Shown here one piece after another: positions 12,701 to 22,349 of a DNA stretch of 64,000 nt. The position numbers were made by a program, and so were the translations under genes. The notes beneath the pieces are model-generated. The model worked only from the letters and a program-made list of their open reading frames with translations. It searched no databases and was not told where the DNA came from. The DNA is taken from the NCBI GenBank assembly GCA_009823395.1, contig CM020516.1, forward strand, positions 8,573,001 through 8,637,000, in the 5' to 3' direction. How positions within the stretch are numbered: the stretch's first letter is position 1; the number at the start of each line of letters is the position of its first letter. This DNA comes from Thamnaconus septentrionalis. Taxonomy: Eukaryota > Chordata > Actinopteri > Tetraodontiformes > Monacanthidae.

Positions 12701-15700
12701 GTCTTGGTATCAGAATGTGTAGCAGTTCTCTCACTGTGACCTAGGTCTTAATAATCTTTCACGTTTGACATCTCAAAGTTTGTCAAGGCAAACACTGGGC
12801 AAAACTAGAACACTTTGAAATGGCTGTTTAGTGGAAGGACACTCATGTTATCTTGTCCACCTGAAGTAAATCTGACTTGTAAACACATCCTGCTGGTATT
12901 CACTTCCGTCTTTCTTTCTTATTAAAATCAGGAGCGCCCTGTGGAGGCTACCTGTACGGCAGCAGTGGCACATTTTACAGCCCCAACTATCCATCCAACT
13001 ACGGAAACAATGCAAACTGTTACTGGTACATCAGACCAGGCCATCAAATCATACAGCTGGAGTTCCCCTCTGTGGAGTGAGTAACTGTGCGCCAAATCGT
13101 GTTGGCCTTTCTTTGATGACTGCTTAATGTAGCTAGATGGTCTCCAGCACTCATTGAAACCCCTGTTCTTCTTTCACAGCGTTGAGAGCCACTCAACTTG
13201 TGGTTATGATGCCATTTATGTGTATGATGGCTCCAATAGCAACTCCAGACTCTTGGACACATTGTGTGGCAGGAACACATCCACCTTCTACTCCACTGGT
13301 TCCTATTTGACTGTCCGCTTTAAGGCTAATGGATATGGAACGCGACAAGGATTCCGTGCCCAGTACAGAGTTGTGTGTAAGTTTACACTCTTGGCTGTGA
13401 GCTGTGCTGCTGCTAAGGAGATTTGTTGCAAGGTGGCGCTCGATTAAAACTGGGCAACACTGTTACATTAACATTGGAACAATTAATTGGCACTTCAGGT
13501 CCTCAGTGGAAAATAATGTCTGTTTATACCAAAGTGGCTTTGGGCAGAGTTCACTTGAGCATCACACTGCTTGATGGCCCTCGTGCCATTAATATGAAGG
13601 ACTGTGACAGTTCCAATGAATCTGCTTGAATGTGATTGGTCGAAGTTTTGCCCAGTTCAGGTGTTTTGTCCCCTCCCATTCCCAAAATGCTTTCCCTGTT
13701 AACAACCCACTGCTTTCCACAGGAAACCAAGTTCTCATTTTAATCATGAGTGGGTTTTGGCCGTGATGAAACCAGCGAGTCTCACCAGAACTTGTGAGTC
13801 TTGAGATTATTTTTCCCGCTGTGTCCGCAGCTCAAGGCTCCTGCAGGTACAACTGTGGCTACCAGGTTGGAAACTGCTCTTGTTCCAGCAGCTGTCAATG
13901 GAACGGGAACTGCTGCTTTGACTACACAAGTAGGTCTCCTGAACGGCTGGAGCTGTGGTGGCTGTTTCCACTCTAAAAGCACACACTACTCCAGCTAAAG
14001 ACGGCTGGACTTTTAAGTTTGAACTGCCAATGTCTTCAGCTGATCACTGCACAAACACAGAGCATTGTAGACATCATGCCAACGAGCGACAAATAACTTT
14101 AGGTGTTGTCAAATAGTTCTGGAGTCTTAGGCTGGACCCCCCAGAATCGCTGCTGCCTTGCTGATTTGCAGGAGGAAAATGGCCATAAAAATTTAGTGGA
14201 ATTTCTTGATGTGGAGAAAATGACGACAACGACAACAACATGAGAACATTTCATTATAGCAATTCCTGTGCTTATCGTAATAAATATGACAGGCATTTTC
14301 TATGTATTTCAGCAAAAATGAACATACGTGAATGTTTAATCTTTCTTTCAGATTACTGTCAATATTCAACAGTGCCACCATCCACAGCAGGTATTGTATG
14401 CTCAATCTGATTCAGGTTAACCTGACTTGTAAAGAGTTTGATAATTTGTTATTTCTCTAAACACAACTGTATTTTTGAACCCACAGTTGTTTACGGCATT
14501 GATGCAGTCAATAAAAATAACGCTGGCACACAAAATTCAGTGTGTTGTCATTCAGCAGAATGTTTGATGACTGTGATTTATTTTTCACTGTTTCTCTGCT
14601 CTCTGTCCTCCTCTTTCCTCTGCTTTGGGAAAATGTAACAACAGAAACAGCCACGTTACCATCAACAACAGGTAGGGAAAAGCTCCTTTAACTCAATTAT
14701 TATGACTTTATAAGTATTCTTTGTGATTATTCTTGAATCACAGGAATGAGAAACATTGGAAAGCCTTTGTGAAAACTGGAAAAAATAAGTAAATAAATAA
14801 ATTCCTGCTAGTCTCACTTGATTAACTTTTTTATTGTGTTCAACCTGCTTCTCTCTCATTTCTTTTTTTTAAACATCCTAAATCATAGTTCTTCAAGACA
14901 AACTATTGCTCACTCTGACATAATTCTCAATTTGTTTATGATGTCAGTGCTCATCAAGACAAACACTGGACAAAACTAGAACCTTTTTAAATGACTGTTT
15001 AGTGGAAGAACACTTGTGTTATCTTGTCCATCTGAAGCTAGTGTGATGTGTAAACACTCTGCTAAACTTCAATCCTCCACATCTCACAGGTTATGGCTCA
15101 TGCCGCTACAACTGTGGCTACAACTTGGGAAGCTGCTCCTGCTCCAGCTCCTGTTCCTACTACGGCAACTGCTGTTCTGACTACCAATGTAAGTGTCCTT
15201 GGTGCATATTCTCAACCGATAGCATTGACAAGGCTTCAATTGATCCCAGGAAGCAACTATTGTTTTCCAGTAAAAAAGTTCTTTGGAGCCTCTCAGAGTC
15301 TGAGTTCTCCTTTTTAATGGTCTAAAATCATATTGTCAAACATTGTAAATATTCAAGTAAATTCATCCTTGTTTTGCTGTGAGTGCACATGAAGTGAAGC
15401 CCTGGACTGCTGGTCTCAGACGTATTTTATTTTGTAGAGTTTAAAGGACGCACAGGTTTATCAGAATGTTATTTTTCTTAAAATAGATGTAAAATGCTAA
15501 ATATGAGTTTTATTTGTTCATCATTTAGATTACTGCTCAAGCTCAACTACTGCCACTGGTACCACAGGTATAATCTGCTTTCTAATGTTTTTAATGTGTC
15601 TCTGTAAATAACTTTGTGTGTCTAAAATGATGTGTGTTCAGTCTTGGTATCAGAATTTGTAGCAGTTCTCTCACTGTGACCTAGGTCTTAATAATCTTTC

Positions 15701-18700
15701 ACGTTTGACATCTCAAAGTTTGTCATGGCAAACACTGGGCAAAACTAGAACACTTTGAAATGGCTGTTTAGTGGAAGGACACTCATGTTATCTTGTCCAC
15801 CTGAAGTAAATCTGACTTGTAAACACATCCTGCTGGTATTAACTTCATTCTTTCTTTCTTATTAAATCAGGAGCGCCCTGTGGAGGCTACCTGTACGGCA
15901 GCAGTGGCACATTTTACAGCCCCAACTATCCATCCAACTACGGAAACAATGCAAACTGTTACTGGTACATCAGGCCAGGCCGTCAAATCATACAGCTGGA
16001 GTTCCCCTCTGTGGAGTGAGTAACTGTGCGGCAAATCGTGTTGGCCTTTCTTTGATGACTGCTTAATGTAGCTAGATGGTCTCAAGCACTCATTGAAACC
16101 CCTGTTCTTCTTTCACAGCGTTGAGAGCCACTCAACTTGTGGTTATGATGCCATTTATGTGTACGATGGCTCCAATAGCAACTCCAGACTCTTGGACACA
16201 TTGTGTGGCAGGAACACATCCACCTTCTACTCCACTGGTTCCTATTTGACTGTCCGCTTTAAGGCTAATGGATATGGAACGCGACAAGGATTCCGTGCCC
16301 AGTACAGAGTTGTGTGTAAGTTTACACTCTTGGCTGTGAGCTGTGCTTCTGCTAGAGCGAGTTATTGCAAGGTGGCGCTCGATTAAAACTGGGCAACACT
16401 GTTACATTAACATTGGAAAAACTAACAGGCACTTCAGGTCCTCAGTGGAAAATAATGTCTGTTTATACCAAAGTGGCTTTGGGCAGAGTTCACTTGAGCA
16501 TCACACTGCTTGATGGCCCTCGTGCCATTAATATGAAGGACTGTGACAGTTCCAATGAATCTGCTTGAATGGGATTGGTCGAAGTTTTGCCCAGTTCAGG
16601 TGTTTTGTCCCCTCCCATTCCCAAAATGCTTTCCCTGTTAACAACCCACTGCTTTCCACAGGAAACCAAGTTCTCATTTTAATCATGAGTGGGTTTTGGC
16701 CGTGATGAAAACCAGCGAGTCTCACCAGAACTTGTGAGTCTTGAGATTATTTGTCCCGCTGTGTCCGCAGCTCAAGGCTCCTGCAGGTACAACTGTGGCT
16801 ACCAGGTTGGAAACTGCTCTTGTTCCAGCAGCTGTCAATGGAACGGGAACTGCTGCTTTGACTACAGAGGTAGGTCTCCTGAACGGCTGGAGCTGTGGTG
16901 GCTGTTTCCACTCTAAAAGCACACACTACTCCAGCTAAAGACGGCTGGACTTTTAAGTGTGGCGTAATGTCCACAACGGTGTGGACATTACGCCAACGAG
17001 TGACAAACAATTTTAGGTGTTGTCAAATAGTTCTGGAGTCTTAAGATGGACCCATCAGAATCGCTGCAGTCCTGCTGGTTTACAGGAGAAAAATGTCCGC
17101 AACAATGAGGTGGAATTTCTCGAGTTGGAAAAATGACGATGACAACGTGAAAACATGTGATTGTAGCAATTCCTGTGTTTATCATAATAAATACGACAGG
17201 GATTTTCTATGTATTTCAGCAAAAATTAGCATACATTAATGTTTAATCTTTCTTTCAGATTACTGTCAAGTTTCAACATCCCCACCCATCACAGAAGGTA
17301 TTATAAGATTTCACTGATTCAGGTTAATCTGACTTGTAAAGTTTGTCAATTTATTTCTCTAAACAACTGTATTTTTAAATCTCTGTGTTTGAATGCTGAA
17401 CAGCTTCCCAATCACAGCTGCAGTTGCTACACTGTACACCGTTGTTTACAGCGCAGTAGTTAAATAACGCTGCCACACAAAATTCAGTGTGTCGTTACTC
17501 AGCAGAATGTTTGGTGACTGATTTTTTTTTTTTCACTCTGTGTGCTCTCTGTCCTACTTTCCTCTGCTTTGGAAAAACGTCTGTAACAACACCAACAACC
17601 ACGTCGTCATCAACAACAGGAAGCACTCCATGTAGGAAAAGCTCTTGCAACTCAGTTATTAATTACTTCATGAGTATTTTTTGCGTTTATTCTTGAATCG
17701 CAGGAATGAGAAACAATAGAAAGCCTCTGTGAAAAATGAATGAATAAATAAATATCTGCTAGTCTCACTTGATCTACCAATCCAGCATCTTCACCTCTGG
17801 AATTTGACTTCTCTCATCATTACATTGAAAAATGATTATAATAGTCATCTGGAACTCATGTGGCAGCTATATCACCATCCCACCATTAACACTAATTTTA
17901 TCTTGTCCATGTGAAGCTAATTTGACTTGTGAACACTCTGCTAAACTTGAATCCTTCAATACCTCACAGCTCATCGCTCATGCCGCTATAACTGTGGCTA
18001 CAACTTGGGAAGCTGCTCCTGCTCCAGCTCTTGTACCTACTACGGCAACTGCTGTCATGACTACTACTGTAAGTACCCTTGGTGCATATATAGCCTTGTT
18101 TTACTGTGAACACACATGAAGTGAAGCCCTGGACAGCTGGACTAAATCTTACTTTCTTTAGTAGAGTTTAACAAAGACTTATATTGAACTTGTTTCTTTT
18201 AAATGAATGAAAAAAAAACATGTTTCTCTTTCCTTCATCATTCAGATTACTGCCCAAGTTCAACCCCTGGTACCAGTCCGTCACCAGGTAAAAAAAAAAA
18301 CAACAACAACAACAAAAAAAATACATTATGATTCATCAAGGCCAACTGTTGCTTGCTGTGAAATATGTCTTCATAGAATGTTTTGGCTTTGACCGTTCAG
18401 TGCTTGTCAAGATGAACACTGAGCAAAACCAAAGCGCTTTTAAGGCATTCAATGGAAGGACACTAGTGTTACCTTGTCTGTCTGCAGCTCCTGGCTGTGG
18501 TGGCTACCTGTCCGGCTCTGGAACCTTCACCAGCCCGAACCACCCCAACTACTATTATGACAACACCTATTGTGTCTGGCAGCTCAAAGTTGACTACGAC
18601 CAAAGGGTCTACTTGTCCATATCGTACCTGCAGTGAGTGGACTTTTTTTTCTTTTTAAATAATCTTGTTCCAGTCACTACAAATATATAGATATTCTTAT

Positions 18701-20576
18701 TTTTAATTTGTTTTCTAAATATGTGTTTTGTTCCTTTCTGAAGTGTTGCCTGGGGATACGGCAAAAAAGAAATCACAATTTTTTTAAACTGTTCTTACTT
18801 ACAGTTAGATTTTTTTTTTTTAAATAAATAAAAATAAAAAAAATAGAAAATTTAACTATGCTATTTGCTTCATGCATCTGATAGTTGAATCACTAATATT
18901 ATAATTATATAAAAAAAGAAGTCTTAAAAATTTGGAGCGGGAAGAATTAGCCAGTTGAATAACATCCCCACTTACAGTCTACACAACCATTTCTGAATGA
19001 AACAGATTGGAGAACTGCTGCAGCTGTGACTACATTAAAGTCTATGACGGGCCAAGTGTTGGCTCAAGACTGCTGGGGACAGTGTGCAACAACAGTCTGG
19101 ATTCCTTTTATTCATCCTCCAAATACTTAACCGTCGTCTTCCGAACTGATGGATCAGTTGTTGGCAGAGGATTCAGCGCTGACTTCATAAGCACTTTACC
19201 AACAAGCTCAGGTGTGCGCCTTTTTGGACCTTATATTGGTTAAAAACAATAAAGAAGGAATGAATGATTGAATGAATGTTTTCCCACGGCAGGTCAAGTG
19301 AACTGTTCTTCAGACAACATGAGGATTGTGATTGAAAAGAGTTACCTGGACTCTCTGGGCTACTCTGCCGACCGCCTGTATCTGGACGACCCAAACTGCA
19401 GACCCTCGGTCACCAGATATCAAGTCATCTTCAGTTTCCCCATCACCGCTTGTGGCAACGTTCAAAAGGTGGGAAAATGAAGGCGTACTTTCCCGGTACT
19501 TTTGCCCCCAAACTACTGCAAAGTGTGAATTTTTTTTCCTCCACTAATCAAACAGACTGAAAATGGCAAGGTGGTGTACTCCAACACTCTCCGAGCCTAC
19601 GCCTCAAACAGCGGGGAGATCTCGCGCCAGTCCAACCTGAAGCTCAACGTCACCTGTCGAATGGAGCAGGAGTCTTTGTCGCACATCATGTACCTCGTCC
19701 ATCACCGCGGAAACAGCAGCATCGCCGGAACAGGCCGATTCAACACCAGCATGCAGTTCTACACATCCAGCAGCTACTACTACCCGGTGAGCTCTGCCAG
19801 GTCAACGGGTAGGAGGTTGACGGGACAGTGCTGACGCTGCTCTCCCTCTTCCAGGTGACTCAAGTCCCGTATGAGGTGTCGCTCAACCAGAACATGTACG
19901 TCCAAGTGGATGTGAGTGGGCCCAACAGGGCGCTGGTCCTCGCTCTGGACACCTGCGTGGCCTCGCCATCGCCTGACGATTTCCACACCCGAGCATACTA
20001 CCTGGTCCGCAACGGGTGAGACGAGTGCCCCTTTGCGTACCCACTTTACTTCATCTGTTTGACCACTCTGTGGCAAAAAAAACTAACAGATGAAGATCTT
20101 ATGAAATTCATGTCTCGGTAGACGTGGGGAACTGTTTTGGTAACTCTGTCCATCATTTTCCCTACCAGGTGCCAAATGGACAGCACCTACCACTCCACTG
20201 TCAGTGGCACCACAAACTTAGCACGTTTCAGTTTCAAGGCCTTTCAGTTCCTGCGAGCCAAAGAGTCGGTTTACATCCAGTGCAAGGTCCTGATCTGCCC
20301 GTCCAGTAACCCTTCCCGCTGCCAGCAAGGCTGTAGGAGGCGTGTGGCCAGAGACCTGGGCTCCAAACATTACACCAGAACTCTGGTCCTAGGACCCATT
20401 CAGCTTAAAGGTCAGTTTCCTCGTTTCTGTGTGCCAACAAAAGGGCAATCAATCAATCAATTAAGGAAGTTATGGCGTCATTGAAAATTTTAAAAATAAT
20501 AATAACATTTTAATATTGATTTTCGGCAGAACCAAAGCTGGCAGAGGAGAAGGCCCAAGAGAAGAAGGAGGCTTGA
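703..20576 (+). CDS. secreted multi-CUB / somatomedin-B / ZP-domain protein (gene 1; DMBT1/CUZD1-like)
   Basis: Predicted extracellular ZP-module protein of about 1,600 residues, encoded by about 50 small exons. Exon 1 (703-751) is a signal peptide ([16 protein letters not shown]). In order follow linker exons, two SMBs, four repeats of [CUB-SMB-linkers-SMB], CUB, SMB, SMB, a divergent CUB (18488-18632, 19006-19211) and a ZP domain (19293-20576). SMB modules match the PROSITE-type spacing C-x-C-x3-C-x5-CC-x-D-Y-x3-C. CUBs carry the CGG..L....G.F.SPNYP start and YDAIYVYDG. Almost every exon is phase 1-1, so modules can be added or lost without frameshift. There is no transmembrane helix or GPI signal after the ZP domain, so secretion is likely. 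The position next to IKZF5 matches human CUZD1/DMBT1, but no SRCR domain is seen. One CUB exon (copy 3) has a frameshift. The exon chain is inferred, not transcript-supported. Confidence 0.8.
752..1956 (+). other. intron 1 with two candidate 27-nt linker exons
   Basis: Candidate micro-exons lie at 1181-1207 (encoding [10 protein letters not shown] when joined) and 1495-1521 ([10 protein letters not shown]). Each is flanked by AG and GT and is phase 1-1, so it is in frame with exon 1 and the first SMB. They are short Thr/Pro/Ser linkers and could be optional. The rest is intronic. The 1180-1207 segment is degenerate in gene 2 and is fused to another intron in the pseudogene. Confidence 0.45.
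1957..3644 (+). other. gene 1 N-terminal module: two SMB domains and linkers
   Basis: Exons: SMB 1957-2055; linker 2302-2340, which supplies the last SMB cysteine (YYC) and then STTATGTT; linker 2616-2642; SMB 3030-3128; linker 3300-3338; linker 3609-3644 ([13 protein letters not shown]). The two SMB-linker blocks are themselves a tandem duplication of about 1.1 kb (roughly 1500-2600 and 2600-3600), recognisable in both exons and introns. Each SMB has the first seven of eight cysteines in the 99-nt exon and the eighth in the following exon. Confidence 0.7.
4126..7061 (+). repeat. tandem unit 1 of gene 1 (CUB-SMB-linker-SMB), about 2.94 kb
   Basis: Exons: CUB first half 4126-4270 (145 nt) and second half 4374-4570 (197 nt); SMB-A 5026-5124; linker 5547-5585 ([12 protein letters not shown]); micro-exon 5838-5864 ([10 protein letters not shown]); SMB-B 6283-6381; linker 6720-6758 ([13 protein letters not shown]). 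Together the unit adds about 215 in-frame residues. The CUB here reads YNSNSR and has a serine in CSYDAIY where other copies have glycine. Introns are nearly identical to the next units. Confidence 0.8.
7062..9999 (+). repeat. tandem unit 2 of gene 1
   Basis: Exons: CUB 7062-7206 and 7310-7506; SMB-A 7961-8059; linker 8483-8521; micro-exon 8773-8799; SMB-B 9218-9316; linker 9657-9695. All exon lengths equal those of unit 1. The sequence before the CUB acceptor is the 'taacttcattc' type shared with unit 5 rather than the 'tcacttccgtc' type of units 1, 3 and 4, so copies are mosaic. Confidence 0.8.
10000..12931 (+). repeat. tandem unit 3 of gene 1 (first CUB exon frameshifted)
   Basis: Exons: CUB 10000-10143 (144 nt, not 145) and 10246-10442; SMB-A 10897-10995; linker 11417-11455; micro-exon 11708-11734; SMB-B 12149-12247; linker 12589-12627. 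One C is missing in the run near 10133 (TTCCCTCTG against TTCCCCTCTG elsewhere), which shifts the frame at the end of the first CUB exon. The following intron also lacks one C in a homopolymer near 10228, so a consensus error in the assembly is a real alternative. Confidence 0.75.
12932..15870 (+). repeat. tandem unit 4 of gene 1
   Basis: Exons: CUB 12932-13076 and 13180-13376; SMB-A 13831-13929; linker 14352-14390; micro-exon 14645-14671; SMB-B 15090-15188; linker 15529-15567. The intron after the CUB contains the 'gctgctaaggagatttgttgc' variant also found in gene 2 (32152-32176) but in no other gene 1 unit. This again shows exchange between copies. Confidence 0.8.
15871..18287 (+). repeat. 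partial unit 5 of gene 1, diverging 3' half
   Basis: Exons: CUB 15871-16015 and 16119-16315; SMB-A 16771-16869; linker 17259-17297 ([12 protein letters not shown]); SMB-C 17970-18068 (divergent, CCHDYYYYC when joined); linker 18246-18287 ([12 protein letters not shown]). The micro-exon present in units 1-4 has lost its AG acceptor here (gtaacaacAC near 17590) and is probably skipped. From about 16950 rightwards the introns diverge from units 1-4 and resemble gene 2. Confidence 0.75.
18488..19211 (+). other. gene 1 membrane-proximal-type CUB domain (CUB-C)
   Basis: Two exons, 18488-18632 (145 nt) and 19006-19211 (206 nt), joined in phase 2 inside YLQLENC. The domain starts [13 protein letters not shown] and contains CDYIKVYDG and FRTDGS. 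It is distinct in sequence from the five amplified CUBs but keeps the same intron position, so it probably represents an older CUB that was not drawn into the amplification. Gene 2 carries a near-identical counterpart. Confidence 0.85.
19293..20576 (+). other. gene 1 ZP domain and C-terminus
   Basis: Five exons: 19293-19468, 19556-19786, 19855-20015, 20169-20410 and 20530-20576 (stop TGA 20574-20576). They encode about 285 residues. The ZP-N half has four cysteines (VNC, PNC, TAC, VTC). The ZP-C half has DTCVASP, NGCQMDST, the CKVLIC motif and a CQQGCRRR basic stretch typical of the processing region. The C-terminal tail is short and charged ([10 protein letters not shown]) with no membrane anchor. 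ZP modules polymerise extracellular proteins into filaments or matrices, the likely role here. Confidence 0.9.
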
Positions 20577-20691
20577 TGACCAATAAGCCTCTTCTGTTAT
20601 CTTGACAAATCAACATTGTGTCTTTCATCTCTGGTTTAATGGGAAAATGTAATTCTGTCTTTTATTTTTCTTCTACTTTTGTCACAACCTG

Positions 20692-20697
20692 ATTAAA
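20692..20697 (+). promoter_or_regulatory. poly(A) signal of gene 1
   Basis: ATTAAA lies 116 bp after the stop codon. The same signal in the same context follows gene 2 (37229-37234). Confidence 0.55.
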
Positions 20698-20849
20698 TGC
20701 AAGCATCTCTGAAAGACAACCAACTAGTGTTTGGTTTCTTCATTGTCATTCAGTTTTTGGTCCCTGTACATAAATGCAAAGATGGACATAACACATAAAA
20801 CACTTTACTAATAAATGTAAATAATTCAAGTCACAACAGAATGATTTGC

Positions 20850-21140
20850 CTTTCAAGAGGGGAAAGAGTGAGCACCTAAGGGCTTCACTAGAGCCCTATG
20901 ACATATTTGCAGAACAGCATTGGTGATGAGGAGGTGGTCCTCGAAACGGTTACTATGTTCTTCAAGCATGTTGCTACACAACAGACAACAGTACCCGAGA
21001 CAAAGAGCGGTCAGGCTGTAGCAGCAGTCTCACTACAGCGTGGTTCTGCGTTTTGACACTGAACATCTATCCATCACTCTAAATACAATACTTCAAACAT
21101 TCAGGAGGGCACTGGGACCCACGGAATAAAACTGGTCAGA
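20850..21140 (+). repeat. dispersed repeat copy 1, directly 3' of gene 1
   Basis: About 290 bp that recur 3' of gene 2 (about 37390-37710, same strand) and, reversed, in the palindrome spacer (about 25950-26230). The copy 3' of gene 1 runs straight into L1-like reverse transcriptase sequence, so it is probably part of the same retroelement. Which portion of the element it represents is not clear. Confidence 0.6.
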
Positions 21141-21260
21141 AAAATGCAAATCAGACTCCAGAACTCTACAACGAAGAGATTGACCTCAAAACCAGATATA
21201 ACCTGTCAACTCAAACACAAAATATCCTATTAAAAAAATCAACAGTCTACTATATGAACA

Positions 21261-22335
21261 TTGCGGAGAAAATCAGGGAAGCTACCTGCTAACTTACTGA
21301 AAGGACGCAGAGCCAAACAACTTCTAGTTGGAATTCGGTCTGATAATGGCAAAATCACTTCCAACCCTACTGAGATCAATCATGCTTTCAGGAACTTTTA
21401 CTCCTGCTTCTATTCCTCTGAATTTGATGGGGACGAATCAAGGATTAGCACTTTTCTCAACTCACTACCTAATCCTTCTATTCCACCAGACCTGATTAAG
21501 AAACTAGAGGCCCCTACAACCCAAGCAGAAATAACCCAAGCTATTTCTTCAATGCAGTCAGGGAAGACACCGGGGCCAGACGGATTTCCCACAGAATTTT
21601 TCAAAACCTTTTTTTTTGAAGCCCCTCTCTTCACCTCTCTTTCAGCTGCTCTACTTGAATCATACCAGCGTGGCTCACTTCCACCGTCGTTGACAGTGAT
21701 GTGACAGAAATATTTGTTCTCAGCTCTGAATAAGTTTGGCTTTGGCCTTATGATCATAGGATGGATCAAATTGCTTTACGCTGCCCCCACTGCAATGGTT
21801 CAGATGAATGGCATAACTTCTCAACCTTTCATGCGAGGCCGTGGAACACGTCAAGGCTGCCCACTGAGCCTGATTCTTTTTGAGATAGCTATAGAACCAC
21901 TTGCAATTGCAATCAGGGATAACACCGGCATTGTGGGCATCCAAAGGGGTGGCGTAGATCATAAAGTCTCGCTCTATGCTGACAATCTCTTGCTGTATGT
22001 CTCGGACCCAACAAAATCACCAACTGCAGTACTGTCTCTGTTTAGTTTACTTGGGCCACTGATGGGCTACAAAATTAACCTACATAAGACAAAGCTATTC
22101 CCAGTAAATGCGGAGGCACTAGACGCAGACTGTAGTGACTTACCATTTAAGGTCGAGACCCGACAGTTCACTTATTTAGGAATAGAAATCACTCGTAAGT
22201 TTAAGAACCTTTTCAAAGAAAACTTCCTACCTCTGCAATCTCAGTTTAGAGCCTCTTTACAACAGTGGTCACTCCTCGCACTGACCCTTGCGGGCTGTAT
22301 TCGTTCGGTGAGTCTTGACTTTTTGGATAAAGTAG
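21261..22335 (+). mobile_element. defective L1-like LINE ORF2 fragment (reverse transcriptase)
   Basis: Two open segments, 21261-21704 and 21714-22330, encode parts of a non-LTR reverse transcriptase. The first ends in the linker with SGKTPGPDGFPTEFF. The second has GTRQGCPLS and YADNLLLY, then YLGIEI. The copy is dead: the catalytic YADD box reads YADN, a stop separates the segments, and roughly 100 codons around the first RT motifs appear to be missing between them. Its 3' end abuts the inverted CUB/ZP pseudogene at about 22335-22355. Motifs resemble the L1/Tx1 group of fish LINEs. Confidence 0.8.
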
Positions 22336-22349
22336 CCTTGAAGAGGAAC

